A stretch of 23,884 bases of DNA from Christensenella sp. UBA6880 (GTDB lineage: Bacteria > Bacillota > Clostridia > Christensenellales > CAG-917): positions 43,454-67,337 of the forward strand of contig DKCG01000017.1 in NCBI GenBank assembly GCA_002449145.1. The letters run 5' to 3'. A model generated the notes under the pieces. It worked only from the letters and a program-made list of their open reading frames with translations, had not been told where the DNA came from and ran no database searches. The position numbers and the translations under genes are program-made. Shown here piece by piece: positions 7,841 through 15,900 of this stretch. Every line of letters starts with the position of its first letter. The first letter of the stretch is position 1.

Positions 7841-9907
7841 ATGAAGATTTTTGATACAGACTCAATCCGCAACGTGGCTCTCATCGGCCACTCCGGCGAG
7901 GGTAAAACGTCCCTCGCAGAAGCAATGATGTTCGAGGCAAAGACCATCGACCGTTTGGGCAAAGTCGACGACGGTTCGTCCACTATGGACTACGACGACG
8001 AAGAAATCAAACGTAAAATATCCATTTCTTTGTCTTTGGGCTACGCGATTTATCGCAATACCAAAATCAACATTCTCGACGCACCCGGCTTTTTCGACTT
8101 CGAAGGCGAAATGGTTGCAGCGCTTCACGCTGCAGACAGCGCGGTCGTAGTTACCAGCGCAACGGGTTCTATCACCGTCGGTACGGAAAAGGCTCTCGAA
8201 CTCTGCCAAGAAAAGAAAGTTTCCGCTCTCATCTTCGTCAACGCGGTTGACAAGGACAACAGTGACTTTATGGGCACTGCAAGAGCGATTATGGCAAAAT
8301 ATAAGAGCGTTATCCCCATCGAACTTCCCATTATGGAAGGCGGAAAGATGGTTGGTTGCGTTGACGTTCTCACCGACAAAGCGTACGATTTGCAAGGCAA
8401 AGAAATCCCGACGCCGCAAAATATGCAAGCAGACGTCGAGGAATTCAACGGCAAACTTATGGAACTCATTGCCGAAACCGACGAGGAACTTATGATGAAG
8501 TTCTTTGACGGCGAGAAATTCACCGAGGAAGAAATCCAAAAAGGTTTGCACGCCGCAATCGCTGACGATATTTTCGTTCCGCTCGTCGCAGGCAATGCGC
8601 AAACATTGAAGGGTGTAAAACGCCTTATGGACAAACTCGTCGACCTTATGCCGCATCCGCAAAGAGCGCACAAGATCAAAGCGATCGTTGACGGCAAGGA
8701 AACTGAAGTCGGCGTCGATCCGTCCGCACCTTTCTGCGCACAAGTCATTAAATCCGTTGTCGACCCCTATGTCGGAAAACTTCTTATCTTCAAAGTTATC
8801 GGCGGCAAACTTTCAAGCGGCGACAACGTGTTCAACGCAAGCGTTGAAAAACCTGAAAAAATCGGTACGCTTTACGTCCTCAAAGGCAAAAAGCAAGAAC
8901 CCGTCGATTGCCTTAACGCAGGTGACATCGGCGCAGTTGCAAAACTTGTTTACACCAACACCAACGATACGCTCGTTGCCTCTGCGGATTCTAAGATTGA
9001 GTTTGAAAAAATAGAATTCCCTAAGCCGGTCATCTCTTATGCGGTCAAGGCTCTTAAAGACGAGGAAAAAGCAATTCAAGGTCTTATCAAAATGCAAGAA
9101 GAAGACGCGACGTTCAAGGTCGAAAAGAACGTTGAAACCGGCGACGTGCTTATCAGCGGTCTCGGCGAGGCTCAACTTGACATTATGTGCAAGCGCGTAA
9201 AATCCAAACTCGGCATCGACATTACGTGGCAAGAACCCAGAGTCGCATATCGCGAAACTATCCGCAAGACTTCGCAAGCGGAAGGTAAGCACAAAAAGCA
9301 ATCGGGCGGCGCAGGTCAATACGGCGACGTATTCATCAAGTACGAACCGGGCGCGGAAGACGGTCAATTCGAGTTTGTCGACGCAGTTGTCGGCGGCGCA
9401 GTTCCTCGTCAATTTATCCCCGCAGTCGAAAAAGGTTTGCGTGAAGCAATCAAACACGGCGTTTTGGCAGGTTATCCGCTCGTCAACCTCAAAGCCACGC
9501 TTTACGACGGCAAATATCACCCCGTCGACAGCAAGGAAATCGCATTCGTCACCGCTGCAAAACTCTCTTATGCAGACGGTATCGCGGCGGCAGGTCCGTG
9601 CTTCCTCGAACCCATCGTTGAAGCAAAAGTCACCGTTCCCGACGAGTATCTCGGCGACATCCTCGGCGATATGAACAAACGTCGCGGTCGTATTCTCGGA
9701 ACGGATATGTCAAACGGCAAGCAAATCATCACCGCAGAAGTTCCGCAAGCGGAAATGTTCCGTTATGCAACCGATCTTCGTTCGATGACGCAAGGTCGCG
9801 GCAAATTCGAGATGCACGTCGTGCGTTACGAAGAAGTGCCCGCAATGAACAACGATAAGATTATTGCGGATGCTAAGAAGCGCGAAGAAGAAGCAAACAA
9901 AAAATAA
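7841..9907 (+). CDS. fusA: Elongation factor G-like GTPase (EF-G-2 type paralogue)
   Basis: This 688-residue protein has the five-domain layout and length of EF-G. The P-loop is GHSGEGKT (residues 16-23) instead of the GHIDAGKTT of canonical EF-G. The G3 motif is DAPGFFDF (from residue 80), where canonical EF-G has DTPGHVDF, so the catalytic His is replaced by Phe. The G4 motif is NAVDKD (134-139) rather than NKMD. These features, with KRKISISLSL in place of the usual RGITI switch, match the divergent EF-G-like family that includes Thermus EF-G-2, rather than the housekeeping fusA of the str operon. The family binds GTP and ribosomes, but its exact role (translocation, recycling or stress) is not settled. 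The gene is monocistronic with a strong promoter. Its stop codon is part of the left arm of a large palindromic element. Confidence 0.92.
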   Translation: MKIFDTDSIRNVALIGHSGEGKTSLAEAMMFEAKTIDRLGKVDDGSSTMDYDDEEIKRKISISLSLGYAIYRNTKINILDAPGFFDFEGEMVAALHAADSAVVVTSATGSITVGTEKALELCQEKKVSALIFVNAVDKDNSDFMGTARAIMAKYKSVIPIELPIMEGGKMVGCVDVLTDKAYDLQGKEIPTPQNMQADVEEFNGKLMELIAETDEELMMKFFDGEKFTEEEIQKGLHAAIADDIFVPLVAGNAQTLKGVKRLMDKLVDLMPHPQRAHKIKAIVDGKETEVGVDPSAPFCAQVIKSVVDPYVGKLLIFKVIGGKLSSGDNVFNASVEKPEKIGTLYVLKGKKQEPVDCLNAGDIGAVAKLVYTNTNDTLVASADSKIEFEKIEFPKPVISYAVKALKDEEKAIQGLIKMQEEDATFKVEKNVETGDVLISGLGEAQLDIMCKRVKSKLGIDITWQEPRVAYRETIRKTSQAEGKHKKQSGGAGQYGDVFIKYEPGAEDGQFEFVDAVVGGAVPRQFIPAVEKGLREAIKHGVLAGYPLVNLKATLYDGKYHPVDSKEIAFVTAAKLSYADGIAAAGPCFLEPIVEAKVTVPDEYLGDILGDMNKRRGRILGTDMSNGKQIITAEVPQAEMFRYATDLRSMTQGRGKFEMHVVRYEEVPAMNNDKIIADAKKREEEANKK

Positions 9908-10029
9908 CGCACTATTGAGCAAATAACTTCGGCAACGCCCCTCTGTTATCAATTCACGTACGCTATGTACGTTAGGATTGCTACCAGAGGGGCGTTTTCT
10001 TGTTCTTTATCTCAATATTGCGTTATTTT
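9901..10029 (+). repeat. Double-stem palindromic element, copy 1 (likely terminator of the EF-G-like gene)
   Basis: The outer arms, 9901-9919 and 10011-10029, pair over 19 positions with one mismatch and include the EF-G-like stop codon. A 14/14-nt internal loop follows: 9920-9933 CAAATAACTTCGGC on the left and 9997-10010 TTCTTGTTCTTTAT on the right. The inner stem is 12 perfect pairs (9934-9945 AACGCCCCTCTG with 9985-9996). An apical stem ACGTAC/GTACGT closes the loop GCTAT (9962-9966). The inner stem followed by a T-rich strand would act as an intrinsic terminator on the plus strand. A second copy with different stem sequence but the same plan lies at 23628-23752. Confidence 0.8.
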
Positions 10030-10046
10030 CAAACTATATTTTAGGG

Positions 10047-10100
10047 GTGTGGGGTGAAACCCCACCCAAAATTATTAATTATTAATTATTCATTATTAAT
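10047..10100. repeat. Small G/C hairpin followed by an AT-rich repetitive tract
   Basis: GTGGGGT (10049-10055) pairs with ACCCCAC (10059-10065) around a GAA loop. It is followed by iterated ATTAATTATT units up to the hairpin at 10104-10133. A shorter form of the same tract (ATTATTAATTAAAAA) precedes the terminator at 55-84. This may be a small repeated module associated with terminators; no coding potential was seen. Confidence 0.45.
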
Positions 10101-10133
10101 TAAAAAGCGCACAACTCGCAAGTTGTGCGCTTT
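10101..10133 (-). terminator. Strong terminator downstream of SRP RNA
   Basis: A 13-bp perfect stem (AAAGCGCACAACT at 10104-10116 with AGTTGTGCGCTTT at 10121-10133) has a CGCA loop. On the minus strand it is followed by TTTTTA, and it lies just past the 3' end of the SRP RNA. On the plus strand it is followed by TTTGTTTT, so it may also work in that direction. Confidence 0.8.
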
Positions 10134-10146
10134 GTTTTCAAAAAAA

Positions 10147-10410
10147 CTGTGCACCGACTTCGATAATCGATACCGAAGCGGAAACGGTGTAGGCGGCTCC
10201 TCCAAAGTTTCCCCGTGGCACACGCCAACGCCTGTTTAGTGCTGCTGCGGTCAAGCTCTGACACGGTTCGCAGTATGACATTGCACGGGACCTTGCTATC
10301 AACGCTCCTTGCACCGTGCAGCCAACCATATCAAAGACCTCGGACGGCGTTCGACACTACTATTGCGGATTGTAGTTTACAGGGCACCGCAAGCTCCCCG
10401 TCTAGCACAG
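10147..10410 (-). ncRNA. ffs: Signal recognition particle RNA, long Gram-positive type
   Basis: The minus strand reads GACGGGGAGCTTGCGGTGCC followed by CTGTAAACTACAATCCGC, which corresponds closely to the 5' (Alu) domain of B. subtilis scRNA (GGCGGGGAGGTAGCGGTGCC, CTGTACCTGCAATCCGC). The domain IV core lies at about 10231-10269, with GAACCGTGTCAG on one side and GCAGCAGC on the other. The ends pair (CTGTGC at the 5' end with GCACAG at the 3' end) and are followed by seven T, giving about 264 nt, the size of Gram-positive SRP RNAs with an Alu domain. It forms the particle with Ffh that delivers membrane and secreted proteins to the translocon. The tip of domain IV is unusual: it reads GCUUGACCGC instead of the usual UCCGGAAGGA. 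The promoter position agrees with the 5' end. Confidence 0.93.
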
Positions 10411-10417
10411 TACGATA

Positions 10418-10446
10418 ATTATAGCATTTGTATTTTCATTTTGCAA
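10418..10446 (-). promoter_or_regulatory. SRP RNA promoter
   Basis: On the minus strand, TTGCAA (10441-10446) and TATAAT (10418-10423) have a 17-bp spacer. The -10 box ends eight bases before the inferred RNA 5' end at 10410. Confidence 0.8.
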
Positions 10447-10473
10447 CAAGAAAAACATAACAGTTTTCGATAC

Positions 10474-10504
10474 AAAAAAATCGCCGTTTTTCGACGATTT
10501 TTTC
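10474..10504. terminator. Terminator-like hairpin downstream of the ABC operon
   Basis: AAAAAATCG (10475-10483) pairs with CGATTTTTT (10495-10503), with an inner CG pair and a T-rich loop. It lies 137 bp past the permease stop codon and before the SRP promoter. On the minus strand it could end the ABC mRNA and protect the SRP promoter from read-through. The rest of 10447-10640 is T-rich with no gene seen. Confidence 0.55.
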
Positions 10505-10640
10505 GTGCTTTTTATGCGGTTTTTTAAGCCGATTTTTGCAATTTGCAACGTTCTTTTTATATGATTTTGGTCGTTTATCTTTTTACCGTGTTGTTTGAAG
10601 TTCTGTGCCGTATGCGTTTTTTTAGTTCAAACTTTCGGCG

Positions 10641-11474
10641 TTATTTTATATCGCGTTTTTCAAACGTAAAGTAACCTATAAGCGTAGAAACAACGGTGTA
10701 TACGACGGGCATAACAGTTGCGGCGACGATTTGAGCGGCCGAGAGTTTGCCTGCGCTTGAGGCAACGTCCATTTGTTGCAATGGAAGGAATACCGTCCAG
10801 TCGAGTTTCGTTCCGCTTGCGTCGCTGACGCTCAATACGGTTTTGATTACGCTGACAACGATTCCGAGAAGCAAATACGACGCAATGCATGTTGCGATTG
10901 ACGTTCCGCTCGAACGGCAGAGGAAGTTTACCATAACAAAAATAGATACGCTTGCGATGCCTGCAAAAAGTTGCAGCGCGAAGTTGCGCATAAGCGTGCC
11001 GAAATTTGCGCCCGTAAATCCGCCGGGACTGCCGCTTATAGCGTAGAATATTCCGCTTACGAGCAGGGCAAAGCAAACATAGAGTACGAAAAGGCATACG
11101 AGCGAGAGCCATTTCGAGAAATATGTGTTGGCGCGCTTCGTGCCTCTTGCGGTCGTGAGTGCGATATATCCGCAAGAAAAGTCTTTGCCGATGAATATGC
11201 AAGCGACGATTGCAATGAAAAGTTCGACATTTGCAATTGAAGACGAACCATATAACATATTGATTATCAAAGAATCGATAGACTGCAACGTACTGTCGAT
11301 TTCGGGCATTTGTTCGGGCGGCTGACTTTCGATGAACTTTATGCCAATCCAGTAAATGGCAAAGGTCATGAAAATGAGCGCAAACATAATTATCAAAGAA
11401 ATCCAAACGCTTTTGAGTTTCTTCAATCTGTAAAAATCGCCGTTTAAGGTCATAGCAAACGAATTATTGTTCAT
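10641..11474 (-). CDS. ABC-2 type transporter permease
   Basis: This 277-residue membrane protein has about six hydrophobic segments: near residues 25-48, 83-97, 120-147 (LVCLFVLYVCFALLVSGIFY), 165-185, 195-218 and 248-270. It ends YFTFEKRDIK, an ending common in ABC-2 permeases of the BcrB/lantibiotic-immunity kind. It should be the membrane half of an exporter with the ATPase encoded just upstream. Its ATG at 11474 overlaps the end of the ATPase gene by 11 bp, which points to translational coupling and fixes the partner. The substrate is unknown; peptide antibiotic export or resistance is a frequent role for such pairs but is only inference here. A terminator-like hairpin lies at 10474-10504. 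Confidence 0.85.
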   Translation of the reverse strand: MNNNSFAMTLNGDFYRLKKLKSVWISLIIMFALIFMTFAIYWIGIKFIESQPPEQMPEIDSTLQSIDSLIINMLYGSSSIANVELFIAIVACIFIGKDFSCGYIALTTARGTKRANTYFSKWLSLVCLFVLYVCFALLVSGIFYAISGSPGGFTGANFGTLMRNFALQLFAGIASVSIFVMVNFLCRSSGTSIATCIASYLLLGIVVSVIKTVLSVSDASGTKLDWTVFLPLQQMDVASSAGKLSAAQIVAATVMPVVYTVVSTLIGYFTFEKRDIK

Positions 11475-12387
11475 TTTTTATACCTCCCATAAGCGAAATA
11501 AAGGTAGATTCCAAATCCCCTTGACAAGAGTTAATGCTCAAAACGGTTACGTTTGCGTCGCTAAACATCTTTGCGACTTGCGGAATGTCCTTTGAGAGGT
11601 CGTAGAGCGCAAGCGTGTTGTAGGGAAGTATCTCAAAATCGTGCGCGTGATAGTTTTCGACAACGACATTGAGCGCGATCTTCAAATCGTCCACTACGAC
11701 CTTGATATACGGTCTGCAAAGTTCTTCGAGGTCGCTTTGGCGCATTTCCTTTACGAGTTTGCCGCCTTCGATGACGCCGTAGCAAGTTGCGAGTTTTTGA
11801 AGTTCTGAAAGCAAGTGCGACGATATGAGTATAGTCACGCCGTCGTCTTTGTTGAGTCTTTGCAAAAGTTCTCTGACCTCGAATATACCGGTTGGGTCGA
11901 GACCGTTTACGGGTTCGTCGAGAATGAGAATGCTCGGATCACCCACGAGTGCGATGGCGATTGCGAGGCGTTGCTTCATACCGAGAGAATAATTTTTGAC
12001 TTTTGCGGGGTTGTTCGGGTCGAGACCGACTTTGTGAAGAATATTTTTGAGTTTCTCCTCGTTGGTTATTCCGAGCGAGTAACCCATGGACTTCATATTC
12101 TCAAGAGCGGTGAGGTGAGTGGATAGGGCAGGGGAATCCACGATAGATCCGATTTTTCTGCGCTCGTACGCGAGTGCGTCCGAACTCGAAGCACCGTTGA
12201 TTCTGACTTCGCCGCTCGTGGGGCTTGCAAGACCCAAAAGGATTCTGATAAGAGTTGTTTTGCCCGCGCCGTTTCTTCCGACGAGACCGTATATGTCGCC
12301 CTCGCGAACGGTGAGGCTCACGTCGTCGAGTACGACTTTGTTTTTGCCGTAGGTTTTTGTCAAATGTGACGTTTCAAAAACGTTCAT
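11464..12387 (-). CDS. ABC transporter ATP-binding protein (BcrA/DRR-like)
   Basis: This 307-residue cytoplasmic ATPase has the full motif set: Walker A GRNGAGKTT (residues 37-45), the signature YSLGMKQR (143-150), Walker B ILILDEP (163-169) followed by VNGLDP, and the switch His in ILISSHLLSEL. The roughly 90-residue C-terminal extension after the ABC core is typical of ATPases paired with ABC-2 permeases in drug or bacteriocin export. It energises the permease encoded by the overlapping downstream gene. A good AGAGGT site precedes the ATG, and an extended -10 promoter lies at 12416-12443. The four palindromic operator-like sites further upstream (12511-12668) may control this operon, but no regulator gene is adjacent. 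Confidence 0.92.
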   Translation of the reverse strand: MNVFETSHLTKTYGKNKVVLDDVSLTVREGDIYGLVGRNGAGKTTLIRILLGLASPTSGEVRINGASSSDALAYERRKIGSIVDSPALSTHLTALENMKSMGYSLGITNEEKLKNILHKVGLDPNNPAKVKNYSLGMKQRLAIAIALVGDPSILILDEPVNGLDPTGIFEVRELLQRLNKDDGVTILISSHLLSELQKLATCYGVIEGGKLVKEMRQSDLEELCRPYIKVVVDDLKIALNVVVENYHAHDFEILPYNTLALYDLSKDIPQVAKMFSDANVTVLSINSCQGDLESTFISLMGGIKNEQ

Positions 12388-12415
12388 TGTTTACCTCTGA
12401 TTTTTTGATATATAC

Positions 12416-12443
12416 ATTATACCACGTTTTACACTGATGTCCA
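12416..12443 (-). promoter_or_regulatory. Promoter of the ABC operon
   Basis: On the minus strand, TGGACA (12438-12443) and TATAAT (12416-12421) have a 16-bp spacer, with a TGG extended -10 directly before TATAAT. It precedes AGAGGT and the ATG at 12387. Confidence 0.65.
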
Positions 12444-12510
12444 TTTTTGTTTTTATCCGCTTTGAATATTAATTGCTTTTTAATATAAAATCGCCCCTAA
12501 AATCGCTTTA

Positions 12511-12668
12511 TACACGAATCGTGTACAAATGCTTTGTAATACGATTCGTGTACTGAATATATTTGCACACTGTATAAAACGGCGACTTTAGTCACAATAT
12601 GCGGGTAAAATAAGGCGAAATCGCGCTATTTACGCACGAAATGTGTACTATACAACACGAATCGTGCT
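12511..12668. promoter_or_regulatory. Cluster of four palindromic operator-like sites (TACACGAWTCGTGTA)
   Basis: Site 1 is a perfect 15-bp palindrome, TACACGAATCGTGTA (12511-12525). Site 2 is AATACGATTCGTGTA (12538-12552). Site 3 is CGCACGAAATGTGTA (12633-12647). Site 4 is AACACGAATCGTGCT (12654-12668). Centres are 27 bp apart in the first pair and 21 bp apart in the second. Site 4 overlaps a TGCTATAAT extended -10 on the plus strand. On the minus strand, sites 3 and 4 surround a possible promoter (TTGCAA at 12673-12678, TATAGT at 12647-12652, spacer longer than usual). The 325-bp stretch between the ABC start and the tRNA terminator contains no gene, so binding of a regulator is the likeliest reason for these repeats. 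Confidence 0.6.
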
Positions 12669-12712
12669 ATAATTGCAATCGTAAAAACGGACGCAATTCT
12701 TGCTTTGAAAAT

Positions 12713-12736
12713 AAAAAAGGCACGCCGTAGCGTGCC
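12713..12736 (-). terminator. Terminator of tRNA-Gly
   Basis: GGCACGC and GCGTGCC form a GC-rich hairpin (12719-12736) that on the minus strand is followed by six T. It lies six bases past the CCA end of the tRNA. Confidence 0.9.
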
Positions 12737-12741
12737 GAAGA

Positions 12742-12815
12742 TGGAGCGGGCGATGAGAATCGAACTCACGACTAAAGCTTGGGAAGCTTTCGTTTTGCCA
12801 TTAAACTACGCCCGC
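12742..12815 (-). tRNA. tRNA-Gly (anticodon CCC)
   Basis: On the minus strand a complete cloverleaf can be drawn. The acceptor stem is GCGGGCG/CGCCCGC (perfect), the D arm GTTT/AAAC, and the anticodon stem AAAGC/GCTTT with loop TTCCCAA giving anticodon CCC. The T arm has TTCGATT, the discriminator is T, and CCA is encoded (12742-12744). It should read GGG glycine codons. It is expressed singly, from a TTGACA promoter to its own terminator. Confidence 0.95.
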
Positions 12816-12831
12816 ATTTAATTCGATTTTG

Positions 12832-12859
12832 ATTGTATCATTCAAAAAGATTTTGTCAA
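12832..12859 (-). promoter_or_regulatory. tRNA-Gly promoter
   Basis: On the minus strand, a perfect TTGACA (12854-12859) and TACAAT (12832-12837) have a 16-bp spacer, about 17 nt before the mature tRNA 5' end. Confidence 0.75.
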
Positions 12860-12887
12860 TCGTTTTGGTGACTTTGAGGCAAAACGG

Positions 12888-12916
12888 TTGCGTTTTGGAT
12901 TCGGTTATACTATACT
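12888..12916 (+). promoter_or_regulatory. ileS promoter
   Basis: TTGCGT (12888-12893) and TATACT (12911-12916) have a 17-bp spacer. AGAGG lies 6-7 nt before the ATG at 12952. The leader is only about 30 nt, too short for a T-box riboswitch, which controls ileS in many Firmicutes. Confidence 0.6.
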
Positions 12917-12951
12917 TAAAAAATCTATAAAAGATTAAGATAGAGGCAAAT

Positions 12952-15900
12952 ATGTACAAACCAGTTGAAACAAATCTCAATTTCGTTGACCGCGAAAAAG
13001 AAGTTCTCGATTTTTGGAAGCAAGAGAACATTTTTGAAAAGAGCGTCAAAAAGAACGAGGGCAATCCCGAGTTCAGTTTTTACGACGGTCCTCCGACCGC
13101 AAACGGCAAACCGCATATCGGTCACATTCTCACTCGCGTTATGAAGGATATTATCCCTCGTTACAAAACGATGAAGGGCTATCACGTTTTGCGCAAAGCG
13201 GGTTGGGACACTCACGGTCTGCCCGTCGAACTCGAAGTGGAAAAGCAACTCGGCATCGACGGTAAGCAAGAGATTGAAAAATACGGCATCGAGCCTTTTA
13301 TAAAGAAATGCAAGGAATCCGTGTGGAAGTATACGGACGAGTGGCAAAAGATGTCCGACCGTATCGGATACTGGGCGGATATGAAAAATCCCTATGTTAC
13401 CTACGACAACAACTACATCGAGTCGGTGTGGTGGGCAATCAAGCAAATGGCTGACAAGGGGCTTATATACAAAGGCTACAAAATCGTGCCTTATTGCCCG
13501 CGTTGCGGAACGGCTCTTTCCTCTCACGAAGTGGCGCAAGGCTACAAGGACGTCGAGGAAACTTCCGTATTCGTCAAATTTAAGGTCAAAGGCGAGGAAA
13601 ACACCTATTTCCTTGCTTGGACGACCACGCCTTGGACGCTTCCGTCCAACGTCGCTCTTTGTATGAATGCAAAAGAGGACTACACGAAGATTAAAGTCGG
13701 CGACGAGTTCCTTATTCTCGCAGATGCGCTTATTCCGTCGATTTTCAAGGACGAGGCGGAATACGTCAAAGTGGACACGAAGAAAGGCTCTGATTACGAA
13801 TACGTCGAATACGAACCGCTTTTCGATTACGATACGGGGGCGAAAGAGAAGGCGTATTACGTCACGAACGACTCGTACGTCACGCTTACCGACGGCACGG
13901 GTATCGTTCACATCGCGCCGGCATTCGGCGAGGACGACAGCAAGGTCGGCAAAAAATACAATCTGCCTTTCGTTCAAATGGTTGACGACAGAGGCAGATT
14001 CAAAGACGCCGTATACGATTTCAAGGGCTTGTTCTGCAAAGACGCAGACAAATATATCATCGAAAAACTCAAGGGTGAAAACAAACTTTTCAGAACTTTG
14101 AGATTCACGCACAGTTATCCGTTCTGCTGGCGTTGCGACACGCCGCTTCTTTACTACGCACGTTCGAGTTGGTTCGTAAAGATGACCGCCGTCAAAGAGC
14201 AGTTGCTCGCGTCAAACGATTCGGTGAACTGGATGCCCGAAACCATCAAAAACGGCAGAATGGGCAACTTCCTCGAAAACGTCATCGACTGGGGTATTTC
14301 TCGTGAAAGATACTGGGGCACGCCGCTTCCCATTTGGGTTTGCAACAAGTGCGGAAAGGTGCACGTCATCGGCTCTCGCGAGGAATTGCGCGAAAAAGCG
14401 CACCTCGACCACGACGTGGAATTGCACCGTCCCTATATCGACGAAGTGAAGTGGGAATGCGAGTGCGGCGGCGAGATGGTACGCACGCCCGAAGTGTTGG
14501 ACTGCTGGTTCGACTCGGGTTCGATGCCCTTTGCGCAATGGCACTATCCGTTTGAAAACAAGGAAATCTTCAAAAAAGTTTTCCCTGCGGACTTCATTTC
14601 CGAAGCGGTAGACCAAACGAGAGGCTGGTTCTACACGCTTTTGGCGGTCAGCACCGTGCTTTTCGGTCGCGCGCCGTTCAAAAACTGTATCGTACTCGGT
14701 CACGTCAACGACAAAGACGGCGTGAAGATGTCCAAACACAAGGGCAACGTCGTAGACCCGTGGACAGTGCTCGATAAGCAAGGCGCAGACGCTACGAGAT
14801 GGTATTTCTACACCACGAGCGCGCCGTGGCTTCCGTCCAGATTCCACGCCGACGCGGTGAGCGAATCCCAACGCAAGTTTATGGGTACGCTTTGGAATAC
14901 GTACGCGTTCTTCGTTTTGTACGCCGAAATCGACAAATTCAATCCTGCGGAGCATAACCTCGAAGACCAAAAACTCACGATTATGGACAGATGGATTCTT
15001 TCCTGCCTCAACTCGCTCATAAAGACGGTTGACGAGGGATTGAATCAATACAAAATCACCGAAACTTCGCGCGCTATCGCGGAATTTGTGGACAATCTTT
15101 CCAACTGGTACGTCCGTCGTTCGCGCGAGCGTTTCTGGGGCAGCGAGATGTCAAAGAGCAAGGAAGCGGCATATACGACTCTTTATACCGTGCTTTCTAC
15201 GCTCTCGAAAATCCTTGCGCCGTACACGCCGTTTATGGCTGAAAGTATGTATCGCAACCTCGTTTGCAACTTCTATGCGGACGCACCCGAAAGCGTACAC
15301 CTTTGCTCTTTCCCCGTTGCGGACGAGAAGTATATCGACAAAGAACTCGAAAACGGTATGGCCGACGTTCTCAAACTCGTCGTGCTAGGCAGAGCGGCAA
15401 GAAACGCCTCTAACCTCAAAAACAGACAACCGCTTTCAAAACTGTTCTACAACGGCAGATACGAACTCTCAAACGACCTCAAAGAACTCGTCGAGAACGA
15501 ACTCAACGTCAAGTCGGTCGAAGTTTCGGGCGACAACAACGTGTTCGTAAGTTACGATTTGAAACCGCAACTTCGCACGCTCGGTCCTAAATACGGCAGT
15601 TTGCTCGGCAAAATCAGAGAAGTATTGCAGGCTCGCGCAAACGAAATCGTGTCGGCAATCAAATCTCACGGCTTGTTCAGAGCGGACGTCGAAGGCAGAG
15701 AAGTCGAACTTTCAAAGGACGATTTGCTTATCAGTATGAAGAACAAGGAAGGCTATTCGAGCGAAAGCGACGGCGAAACCACCGTAGTTTTGGATACGCA
15801 ACTCACCGACGAACTCATTTTCGAGGGTGCGGAACGTGAAATCGTGTCCAAGATTCAGACGATGAGAAAAGAAGCGGGCTTTGAAGTGACCGACCATATC

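Noticed and set aside
9901..10029. A CRISPR array or insertion-sequence end at the palindromic elements
   Set aside because: There are no regularly spaced direct repeats with unique spacers and no transposase gene. The copies are related by structure rather than identical ends.
10054..10418. Short reading frames over the SRP RNA region
   Set aside because: The region is explained by a structured SRP RNA with its own promoter and terminator.
12816..12951. A T-box riboswitch upstream of ileS
   Set aside because: The leader is too short, and the TGGNACCGCG-type T-box sequence and terminator/antiterminator are absent. The interval is taken by two divergent promoters.
12925..14112. A 395-codon reading frame opposite ileS
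   Set aside because: It mirrors the ileS codons and has no motif or start signal of its own.
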